Assembly (NCBI GenBank): GCA_002279285.1
Contig: NCBR01000081.1
Coordinates: 1-5,219 of the forward strand
Direction of reading: 5' to 3'
Length of the DNA stretch: 5,219 bases
Origin: Acidobacteria bacterium 37-71-11
Lineage (GTDB): Bacteria; Acidobacteriota; Thermoanaerobaculia; Thermoanaerobaculales; Thermoanaerobaculaceae
The stretch's first letter is position 1, and each line of letters opens with the position of its first letter. The translations under genes were made by a program, and so were the position numbers. The notes beneath the pieces were generated by a model. That model was given only the letters and a program-made list of their open reading frames with translations, was not told the DNA's origin and did not search any database. This document shows, piece by piece, positions 1 through 5,219 of the stretch.

Positions 1-815
1 AGGACGAGGCGCTGATGGCGTGCGGCGTCCTCGACTTCGACCCCAGCCGGCACATGCCGCTGCCGCCCGGCTTCCCGCTCTGGATCGCGATCGGGAAGAT
101 GGTTCGCAAGCTCGGTATCGCCGACCCCCTGCTCGCGCTCCAGGTGGCGAGCGCTCTCCTTTCGGTCGTCGCGATCTGGGCGCTCGTCGGGCTGTGGGAG
201 GGCGTCGCCGGGCGGCGAGTGGCGCTCGCCGGAGCGGCGCTGGCCGCGTTTATCCCCGGCGTGTGGTTCCACGCCGGGCGTGCCTTCTCGGAAACGCCTT
301 CGGCCGCACTGGCGGTGATCGCGTTCGCGCTCTGGCTGCGCGGCGGCCGCGCGGGCTTCGTCCCGGGCGTGATCGCGATGACCTGCGCGGCTCTGGTGCG
401 CCCGCCGCTCGCGCCGATCTTCGTCCTTACGGTCCTGCTGGCGGCGTGGTGGGCGCGGCGGGACGGGCGCCTCGTCGCGGCGGGCGCGGCCGCGGGCGCC
501 GCCGTGCTCGCCGTGGTGATGGTTCCGGCGGTGCTCGCGGCCGGCGGGTGGGGAATGCTCCTCGATGTCAGCGAGGTCCACGCCGGGGAGATCATCGCCA
601 CCCTCGGCACCGAGTCGTGGGCGCTCGAGAGCGGGAGATCATCGCCACCCTCGGCACCGAGTCGTGGGCGCTCGAGAGCATCGGTTTCGTGCGCGGCCTC
701 GGCACCCCCGCGTTCGCGGCCCTCTTCCTCGCCCTGGCGGCGGTTGGGTGGTGGGGGTGGAGGCGCGCGCTCGCAGGGCGCTGGTGGGCGGGTACGCTGG
801 CGGGTGCCACGCTAA
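1..815 (+). CDS. N-terminal half of the glycosyltransferase, as translated before the frameshift
   Basis: The genuine part runs from base 3 to base 632. It starts inside the gene: the ATG at 15-17 lies within the conserved first loop, directly after Asp-Glu-Ala-Leu, so it is unlikely to be the real start. The first transmembrane helix is presumably outside the window. Seen in order are the loop with the PPGFPL motif (51-80), about six hydrophobic helices (roughly 132-197, 216-270, 294-336, 357-400, 405-455 and 471-540), a Ser-Glu-Thr-Pro turn (288-299) and an Arg-Pro-Pro turn (399-407). These are features commonly seen in GT-C membrane cores. After base 632 this frame reads 60 residues of Ser/Arg/Ala-rich sequence unlike the rest, ending at TAA 813-815. 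If translated as it stands, the product loses the last helices and the whole soluble C-terminal region, so it is probably inactive. Confidence 0.6.
   Translation, partial: DEALMACGVLDFDPSRHMPLPPGFPLWIAIGKMVRKLGIADPLLALQVASALLSVVAIWALVGLWEGVAGRRVALAGAALAAFIPGVWFHAGRAFSETPSAALAVIAFALWLRGGRAGFVPGVIAMTCAALVRPPLAPIFVLTVLLAAWWARRDGRLVAAGAAAGAAVLAVVMVPAVLAAGGWGMLLDVSEVHAGEIIATLGTESWALESGRSSPPSAPSRGRSRASVSCAASAPPRSRPSSSPWRRLGGGGGGARSQGAGGRVRWRVPR
586..679 (+). repeat. Perfect tandem duplication, 2 x 47 bp
   Basis: Copy 1 is 586-632 and copy 2 is 633-679. They are identical at all 47 positions and directly adjacent. Identity ends cleanly on both sides (585 G versus 632 C; 633 G versus 680 A). Both copies encode the same peptide, EIIATLGTESWALES, but in different frames: copy 1 in the frame of the upstream half, copy 2 in the frame of the downstream half. 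That shows a single-copy ancestor that read straight through. The lack of any difference between copies points to a very recent event or an assembly artefact. Confidence 0.97.
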
Positions 816-2119
816 TGTTCCTGCTGGAGTTCATGGACAACCGCAACTACCCCCGCTACTGGGTGCTGGTATGGCTGCTGCTCGCGACCCCGGCGGTGGC
901 CGGGGCCGCCCGCCTCGGCCGCTCGCGGGCGGCCGGCCTCGCTGCGGCCGGCGTCGGCCTCGCCGCCGCGGTCGGTTGGGGGTTCCCCGCCGTGTGGTAC
1001 ATCCACCGCCACCGGCTACCCGTGGTCGCGGCCCTCGCCGCCGCCGCCGGTGAGGGTCCGGGCGTTCTGATCTACGAGGACCAGCTGTTCTCGTTCCGCA
1101 ACCTCGCCGCCATCAGCGGCCGTCTGCCGGTGGACTCGCTCCGCTGGACCGAAATGGAGCGCGCCGGTCCCCGCATCGCGGGCGCCCCGCTCTGGCTGCT
1201 GGCGGAACAGCCCGGCGAGGACCTGCCGTGCCCGGCGTCGCGGGTCATCGAGTTCGACTGCCGCCAGGCGAGGGTGTGGCGTCTCTCGCAGGAGCGGTTC
1301 CTGCACGTGCGCCTGGTCAAGAACCCCGTGCTGGTGGCCCGCGGAGGGCATCCGGTCGAGTTCGACGGCACCAGGCGGTTCGTCTGGTGCGGCGCCCACG
1401 CCGCGCTTCTGGCCCCCCGGGTCAGCGGCCCTGGGACCCTCGCGCTGGCCGTCGAGGTCCACCCGAGTCTGCACGATGTCCCAGCCGAGGCGCGGGTGGC
1501 GGGCGTCCGTACCTGGAGCGAGCGGGTCTCCGCCGGACCGCGGGTCATCCCGATCCCGGTGCCGCCCGCTGCGAACTCCCCGAACCTGCTCTGGGTCGAA
1601 CTCGACCTCGGGGCGCAGGCCGAGTCGTCGGGGGATAACCGGGCGCTCGCGCTGCGCATCTTCGACGTGTCGCTGCAAGCCCCGCCGCACACCGTGCCGC
1701 TGCTCACCTTCCTCCCCCAGCGTGATTCGCTGCTCGGCGCTTGCGCCGAGGCCGAGGGGACCTACGCCTTGGAGCAACTCGGCAACCCGCCGCGGCCCGC
1801 AGCGTGGACCGGAGCGCACGCCGCGTTCTCGTTTCCGGCCGGTGCGGGACTCGTCGGGATCGAGCTGCTCGCGCCGAGCGCGACGCCGGCCGTGGTCGTG
1901 GTCCGGCTGGGCAGTGGTCAGGCGAGGGTGACCGTCGGGCCCGAACCGGTGACGGTCGCGCTGCCGGTGCCGCCGGAGCTCGCGCGCGCCGGGCGGGTCC
2001 GCCTCGAGCTTTCGAGCACCACGTTCGTGCCCGGGGGTGGCGACACGCGGTCGCTGGGGGTGGCCGTGGGACGGGTGTGGTACCTGCCGGCCAACTCGCT
2101 GCCGCCGCTCGGCGGTTGA
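633..2119 (+). CDS. C-terminal half of the glycosyltransferase (last helices plus soluble region)
   Basis: This half reads in the frame that ends at TGA 2117-2119. It holds about four further hydrophobic helices (roughly 704-760, 782-832, 857-915 and 935-1000). An Asn-Arg-Asn-Tyr-Pro-Arg-Tyr-Trp segment (839-862) sits before one of them and resembles the RY-containing segment found late in GT-C membrane cores. A soluble region follows from about 1060, and two beta-rich repeats end the protein. No ribosome binding site is evident for separate translation. The first in-frame ATG is 815-817, which would give 434 residues and overlaps the stop of the upstream half as TAATG. The same frame has no stop all the way back to base 20, so a 699-codon open frame exists here, but its first 204 codons (before base 632) are an out-of-frame, Arg-rich reading of the membrane core and are not real protein. 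Confidence 0.6.
1379..2095 (+). other. Two tandem copies of a beta-rich C-terminal domain in the glycosyltransferase
   Basis: Domain A spans about 1379-1681 and domain B about 1799-2095. Both open with W-x-GAHA (Trp codons at 1385 and 1805). Both carry a PVPP motif (Pro of VPP at 1562 and 1970, 59 and 55 residues after the Trp). Both have an Asp exactly 24 residues after that Pro (1634 and 2042), followed by a hydrophobic strand (RALALRIFDVSL versus RSLGVAVGRVWYL). Alternating hydrophobic residues suggest beta-sandwich folds. They are diverged at the protein level, so this is an old domain duplication, unrelated to the 47-bp DNA repeat. A periplasmic carbohydrate-binding or acceptor-binding role is only a guess; I do not recognise a named family. 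Confidence 0.6.
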
Positions 2120-2144
2120 ACGCGCCGCGAGAATGGACCACCCG

Positions 2145-2161
2145 GCCGGTTTGTTACCGGC
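2145..2161 (+). repeat. Short hairpin between the glycosyltransferase and thioredoxin genes
   Basis: GCCGGT and ACCGGC form a perfect 6-bp stem around the loop TTGTT, 25 bases after the glycosyltransferase stop. No T-run follows, so an intrinsic terminator is not supported. The loop overlaps the weak -35-like element noted separately. Confidence 0.35.
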
Positions 2162-2180
2162 GTGTGGAGTGTGGCAAAGT
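2151..2180 (+). promoter_or_regulatory. Possible weak sigma-70 type promoter for the thioredoxin lipoprotein
   Basis: TTGTTA at 2151-2156 matches four of six -35 bases, and CAAAGT at 2175-2180 matches three of six -10 bases, 18 bp apart. Transcription would begin about ten bases before the ATG at 2198. This is the only AT-richer patch in the 78-base gap, which is most of the argument for it. The gene could equally be co-transcribed with the upstream glycosyltransferase. Confidence 0.2.
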
Positions 2181-2197
2181 ACGGCCGTGGGGGGGCT

Positions 2198-2647
2198 ATG
2201 TCACGAGGGTTGATCTGGAGTGGAGTGTTGCTGGCCGCCGTGGTGGGGGTATGTGCCACGGGGTGCGGGGGTGGTTCGCAGGCGGCGCCCGGTGGTGGCG
2301 CCTCGGCGGTCGCGTGGGAGCGCGACCTACCCTCTGCGCTGGCACTCGCGGGCAGCGAGAAGAAGCTTGTGATGGTGGACTTCTACACCGACTGGTGCAA
2401 ATGGTGCCGGCGCCTCGACGAGACGACCTTCGCGGACGGCAACGTGCAGAAGGCGCTGCAGGGCGTGGTGAGCGTCCGGCTCAACGCCGAAAAGGACGGG
2501 CGCGACGCGGCCGCGCGCTTCAACGTGGACGGGTTCCCGACCATCATCTTCCTCGACGCCGCCGGCACTGAGGTCGGCCGGATCCCGGGCTACATGGAGC
2601 CCGGCCCGTTCCTCGAGGAACTCCACACCATCATCAAGAGGGTTTGA
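2198..2647 (+). CDS. Thioredoxin-fold lipoprotein (thiol-disulfide exchange), DsbD-gamma/thioredoxin_7-like
   Basis: This 149-residue protein likely performs thiol-disulfide exchange outside the cytoplasm. A lipoprotein signal peptide fills residues 1-22 (Met-Ser-Arg, then a hydrophobic stretch 5-18) and ends in Ala-Thr-Gly-Cys, making Cys23 the likely lipidated residue. Ala at -3 is a less common lipobox residue. A Gly/Ala-rich linker follows (24-38). The thioredoxin domain covers about 40-147: strand KLVMVDFY (56-63), active site W-C67-K-W-C70, then RRLDETTF, and the cis-proline Pro114 in GFPTIIF. The WCxWC...TF pattern resembles periplasmic DsbD C-terminal domains and related small thioredoxins. 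I chose ATG 2198 because it puts a short basic n-region before the signal helix; in-frame GTG codons at 2162 and 2171 would add 12 or 9 residues. The seven-G run at 2189-2195 is a poor, very close ribosome binding site. Partner and direction (reductase or oxidase) are unknown. Confidence 0.87.
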   Translation: MSRGLIWSGVLLAAVVGVCATGCGGGSQAAPGGGASAVAWERDLPSALALAGSEKKLVMVDFYTDWCKWCRRLDETTFADGNVQKALQGVVSVRLNAEKDGRDAAARFNVDGFPTIIFLDAAGTEVGRIPGYMEPGPFLEELHTIIKRV

Positions 2648-2654
2648 CCGCGGG

Positions 2655-5060
2655 CTAGCGCCGGCCGCTCTGCGTTTCCGCCGCCAGCTTGAGGTTGGCT
2701 GCGGCGATCGCCTCGGGCGTGGTCGGCGGCTCGCCGGGCCGCGGGGTGTAGTGGGCGAGCTGCTGCAGCCACGGGAGCGCGACGAGGGCGTGCGCGGCTG
2801 CGCTGCACTCGACCGGTTCGCGGCCGGAGGGGATCGATTCCAGGATCACGGCGTCGTCGCAGAGCGGGATCGCGCGCAGGCCGGTGTTCTTGTCGATCGG
2901 CAGGAGGGTCACCCCGGCGGGGACCGGGAACTCCTCCTGGCGTACGGCGTCGTTCTGTCCGTCCATGTAGCCCTTCATGAACTGCATCCAGGTCGGCAGC
3001 GCCGCCACCGCACCGGTCATGTGGTTTCCGATCGGCTCCTTCAGGTCCCGTCCGATCCAGACGCCGCAGGTGATGCGGGGCGAAAAGCCGATGAACCAGG
3101 CGTCGGTGAAGCGATCGGTCGTGCCGGTCTTGCCGGCGAGGTGGCCGGGCAGGGACGCGGCCGCCGCTCCAGTCCCGCGCTGGATCACGCCCTCCATCAC
3201 GTGGGTCATGAGGTAGGCAACGTCCTCGCGCACCGCCTGGCGCACGATGGGCTTCGTCGTGAGGAGATCGGCGCCCTCCTCGTCGCGGACGCGGGCGATG
3301 AAGTACGGCGCCGCGAGTTGGCCGCGGTTCGCGATCCCGCTGTAGGAGGAGGTCAGCTCCAGCAGCGGCAGCTCGAACGTACCGAGGGCGAGCGAGGAGT
3401 ACGGCGCCAGCGGCTCCTTGACGCCGAGGCGGTGGGCGACGTCGATGACGGCCTGGCCGGTGACGAGCTGCTGGATCTTCGCCGCCGAGGCGTTGAGGGA
3501 GTGCTCGAACGCGTACCTGAACGTCACCAGCCCCTCGTACCGGCGCTCGTAGTTGAGCGGCACGTAGGTGTTCAGGCCCTTGTCGTCGGGGAGCAGCGCG
3601 GGGCCGTCGAAGATGATGTCGGCCGGCGAGAGACCGTGCTCCCACGCCGCCAGGTACACGAACGGCTTGAACGCGGACCCGCACTGGCGCTTGGCCTGCA
3701 TCGAGCGGTCGAACTGCGAGCGGCCGAAGTCGAAACCGCCGACCAGCGCCAGGATCGCGCCGGTGCGGTTGTCGAGCACCACCATCGCCCCTTCCACCTT
3801 CGGCTCGGGGACGAGGGTCACCTTGAGCGGCTGCGTCCGGTCGGCCGGGATCTCGCCGAGGCGCACCAGCAGGATGTCGCCCCGCCTGAGGAGCCGCAGC
3901 AGGTTGGTCCGGCCGGTCCAGCCGGCGCCCGCAACCGGCAGGACCGCGGTGCGGCCCGCGATCAGCAACGTGGCGCTCGTCGCCTGCACGTCGGTCGCCA
4001 CCGCATAGACAAGCTCGTCCTTGCGCCAGCGGATGAACGGCCAGCTCTCGTCGCGATACTCCTTCGGGTCCTGCACCCCGAGGGCGAGGGCGTTGCGGCG
4101 CGCGCCCGGCCACCCCAGGCGCTCCTGCACCCCGACCAGCCCCTCGCGCAGCGACTCCTCGGCCAGCGCCTGGAGCTTGCTGTCGAGGGTGGTTTCGACC
4201 TCGAGACCGCCTTCGAGCATCTTCTTGCTGCCGAAACGGGCCTCGATCGATCGCCGGACCTCCTCGACGAAGTAGGCGGCCGTCACGTTGCGGTCGTGGT
4301 GCGCCGACGCCCCGAGCGGCGCCTGGCGGGCCGCCTGCCAGGCCGCCTTGGTGATGTACTTCTCGGCGAGCATGCGGTCGAGCACGTGGTTGCGGCGCTC
4401 GAGGGCGCGCTTCGGGTAGTCGATCGGCGACAGCTCCCCGGGTCGTTGCGGGAGGCCGGCGAGCAGCGCGGCCTCGGGCAGCGTGAGCTCCATCGCCGAC
4501 TTGCCGAAGTAGAACTGGGACGCAGCCTCGACGCCGTAGTTGCCGTGGCCGAAGTTCACCTGGTTGGCGTACATCGTGAAGATCTGGTCCTTGGAGAAGC
4601 GCTGCTCGATCTCGATCGCGAGCAGCATCTCCTTGATCTTGCGGGCGAGCTTCTTCTCCCGCGAGAGCATCCCGAGCGAACGGGTGAGCTGCTGCGTGAG
4701 TGTCGACGCCCCCTGCGACCAGCGCCCCGTGATGAGGTTGCGCAGGGCGGCGCGGACGATCCCCTGCGGGTCGACGCCGGTGTGGCGGTAGAAGTTCGCG
4801 TCCTCGACCGCGATCACGGCGTCGCGGAAGACGGCCGGAATCTCCTGACTGCCGACCGGGATGCGCCGCTCGGCGGAGAACGAGCCCAGGATCGAGCCGT
4901 CGCGCGCCAGCACGCGGGTGGACGCGGCCGGATGGTACGTCGTGAGCGCCTCGACGGCCGGGAGGTCCACGAACCGCGACAGCACGAGGCCGATCACGGC
5001 CCCGATCCCGAGGCCGATGAAGACGCCGACCAGGAGCCAGCGGAGGAGAGCTTTGCCCAT
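2655..5060 (-). CDS. mrcA: Bifunctional class A penicillin-binding protein (PBP1A type)
   Basis: This 801-residue enzyme polymerises lipid II into glycan strands and cross-links them by DD-transpeptidation at the outer face of the inner membrane. In order: one membrane anchor (about 5-28, after Met-Gly-Lys). A GT51 domain (about 60-250) has EDANFYRHTG with catalytic Glu86, GASTLTQQL (117-125), RKIKE (140-144, second catalytic Glu144), KDQIFTMYANQVNFG (157-171) and a YFGK motif near 184-187. A linker with an OB-like region spans about 300-420. The transpeptidase domain has S462-A-F-K465, S521-L-N523 and K644-T-G. A short tail carries Cys734 and Cys752. No UB2H-like insert lies between anchor and GT51, which favours PBP1A over PBP1B. 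All catalytic motifs are intact. ATG 5060 is preferred because the anchor follows at once; an in-frame TTG at 5096 would add 12 residues. The stop is TAG at 2657-2655, convergent with the thioredoxin gene. The mrcA/ponA name is by family only. Confidence 0.95.
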   Translation of the reverse strand: MGKALLRWLLVGVFIGLGIGAVIGLVLSRFVDLPAVEALTTYHPAASTRVLARDGSILGSFSAERRIPVGSQEIPAVFRDAVIAVEDANFYRHTGVDPQGIVRAALRNLITGRWSQGASTLTQQLTRSLGMLSREKKLARKIKEMLLAIEIEQRFSKDQIFTMYANQVNFGHGNYGVEAASQFYFGKSAMELTLPEAALLAGLPQRPGELSPIDYPKRALERRNHVLDRMLAEKYITKAAWQAARQAPLGASAHHDRNVTAAYFVEEVRRSIEARFGSKKMLEGGLEVETTLDSKLQALAEESLREGLVGVQERLGWPGARRNALALGVQDPKEYRDESWPFIRWRKDELVYAVATDVQATSATLLIAGRTAVLPVAGAGWTGRTNLLRLLRRGDILLVRLGEIPADRTQPLKVTLVPEPKVEGAMVVLDNRTGAILALVGGFDFGRSQFDRSMQAKRQCGSAFKPFVYLAAWEHGLSPADIIFDGPALLPDDKGLNTYVPLNYERRYEGLVTFRYAFEHSLNASAAKIQQLVTGQAVIDVAHRLGVKEPLAPYSSLALGTFELPLLELTSSYSGIANRGQLAAPYFIARVRDEEGADLLTTKPIVRQAVREDVAYLMTHVMEGVIQRGTGAAAASLPGHLAGKTGTTDRFTDAWFIGFSPRITCGVWIGRDLKEPIGNHMTGAVAALPTWMQFMKGYMDGQNDAVRQEEFPVPAGVTLLPIDKNTGLRAIPLCDDAVILESIPSGREPVECSAAAHALVALPWLQQLAHYTPRPGEPPTTPEAIAAANLKLAAETQSGRR

Positions 5061-5090
5061 CCCGCGGAGCTTGACGGCGCCCTCCCATCG

Positions 5091-5096
5091 TGTCAA
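5091..5096 (-). promoter_or_regulatory. TTGACA: -35-like hexamer or alternative TTG start for the penicillin-binding protein
   Basis: On the minus strand the hexamer at 5096-5091 is an exact -35 consensus, and its TTG is also an in-frame start for the penicillin-binding protein. A -10 at 17-bp spacing would be CAAGCT (5073-5068), only two of six matches, and would place the transcript start next to ATG 5060, giving a nearly leaderless message. As a start codon, the TTG has GAGG three bases upstream, which is closer than usual. Neither reading is secure. Confidence 0.2.
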
Positions 5097-5177
5097 GCAC
5101 CTCGGGAAGGCGTCGCCGGCGGGCGCCGCCGATAGCGGACCATCTGCGTTGTCGGGCTGCGGCGGTTCGGATCCTCA

Positions 5178-5194
5178 TGTGGCCTCCGGCCACA
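5178..5194. repeat. Perfect inverted repeat with 7-bp arms
   Basis: TGTGGCC (5178-5184) and GGCCACA (5188-5194) are exact reverse complements around TCC. The site lies 118 bases upstream of the penicillin-binding protein ATG. It could be an operator, an RNA hairpin or the end of a neighbouring transcript. No T-run follows on either strand, so terminator function is not supported. Confidence 0.5.
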
Positions 5195-5219
5195 CTCCGG
5201 TCCGACCGCCTTGCCCTCC

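Larger units (their letters stand above)
1..2119 (+). pseudogene. GT-C type membrane glycosyltransferase, 5'-partial, frameshifted by a 47-bp duplication
   Basis: This is one gene split over two reading frames. The reading frame is already open at base 3, so the true start is left of the window. It stays in that frame to base 632, and the homologous-looking protein then continues in another frame from base 633 to the TGA at 2117-2119. The break falls exactly at a perfect 47-bp tandem duplication (47 = 3x15+2). Removing one copy joins the two halves into 689 continuous in-window residues. The protein has the look of the GT-C superfamily (PMT/ArnT/RgtA-like), whose members transfer sugars from a polyprenyl-phosphate carrier on the outer face of the inner membrane: an acidic Asp-Glu pair in the first loop (bases 3-8), an H-x-P-x-PPGFPL motif (51-80), many hydrophobic helices and a large C-terminal soluble part. 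Donor and acceptor cannot be told. The break may be a real mutation, a reversible switch or an assembly error. Confidence 0.75.
5061..5219. other. Upstream region of the penicillin-binding protein gene, no supported gene
   Basis: I see no recognisable protein or RNA gene in these 159 bases. On the minus strand they would hold the promoter and leader of the penicillin-binding protein, but no convincing -35/-10 pair stands out. The region contains the inverted repeat at 5178-5194 and the TTGACA at 5096-5091. On the minus strand an ATG at 5178-5176 sits behind GGAGG, but it opens a frame that is only an out-of-frame reading of the penicillin-binding protein gene. Confidence 0.5.

Noticed and set aside
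1016..1819. Minus-strand open frames opposite the glycosyltransferase soluble region (1016-1819, 1072-1707, 1704-2141)
   Set aside because: Low-complexity Arg/Pro/Gly/Ala readings with no motif. The plus-strand reading has conserved paired domain motifs over the same bases.
2171..2186. Sigma-54 type promoter (TGGC near 2172-2175)
   Set aside because: The GC expected ten bases after the GG is CC (2185-2186), so the invariant element is missing.
2189..2195. Seven-G run before the thioredoxin ATG as a phase-variation tract
   Set aside because: It lies outside the preferred coding sequence, is short, and G-runs are common in DNA this GC-rich.
2585..2604. Hairpin CCGGGC / GCCCGG near the end of the thioredoxin gene as a terminator
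   Set aside because: It lies inside the coding sequence, its loop is 8 bases and no T-run follows.
2751..5135. Long plus-strand open frame (794 codons) opposite the penicillin-binding protein gene
   Set aside because: It is the antisense shadow of a high-GC gene. It is rich in Arg/Glu/Leu/His with no recognisable motif, whereas the minus strand has every class A penicillin-binding protein motif.
2590..5193. Long minus-strand open frame (867 codons) overlapping the penicillin-binding protein in another frame, with GGAGG before an ATG at 5178
   Set aside because: The reading is Arg/Pro/Gly-rich with no domain, as expected for an off-frame reading of GC-rich DNA. The good Shine-Dalgarno-like match is part of the palindrome and is likely chance.
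1..5219. A novel defence, mobile or RNA-based system
   Set aside because: I found no direct-repeat/spacer array, transposase, integrase, phage protein, toxin-antitoxin pair or structured RNA signature. The three genes are ordinary envelope families.

Overview
The window is a short stretch of a very GC-rich chromosome (about 70% G+C by eye), probably from a Gram-negative bacterium. The evidence is a predicted lipoprotein with a thioredoxin fold, a class A penicillin-binding protein of the PBP1A type, and a GT-C type membrane glycosyltransferase. The phylum cannot be fixed from this sequence. The style of the proteins would fit Acidobacteriota, Myxococcota or a related lineage, but that is a guess.

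Layout: (1) Bases 1-2119, plus strand: a large membrane glycosyltransferase-like gene whose start lies left of the window. It is broken by an exact 47-bp tandem duplication (586-632 and 633-679) that shifts the reading frame. With one copy removed, the gene reads through as 689 in-window residues: a multi-pass GT-C core, a soluble linker region, and two tandem beta-rich domains at the C-terminus. (2) Bases 2198-2647, plus strand: a 149-residue lipoprotein with a WCKWC thioredoxin active site. (3) Bases 2655-5060, minus strand: an intact 801-residue bifunctional penicillin-binding protein with all glycosyltransferase and transpeptidase motifs. It converges on the thioredoxin gene with only 7 bases between the stop codons. 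(4) Bases 5061-5219: the upstream region of the penicillin-binding protein gene, with a perfect 7-bp inverted repeat and no supported gene.

All three proteins are predicted to act at the cell envelope (lipid-linked sugar transfer, thiol-disulfide exchange, peptidoglycan synthesis), but there is no sign that they form one pathway. I see no CRISPR array, tRNA, rRNA, insertion sequence or phage gene, and no convincing new system. The most notable points are the frame-breaking 47-bp duplication, the TAATG stop/start overlap downstream of it, and the duplicated C-terminal domain of the glycosyltransferase.
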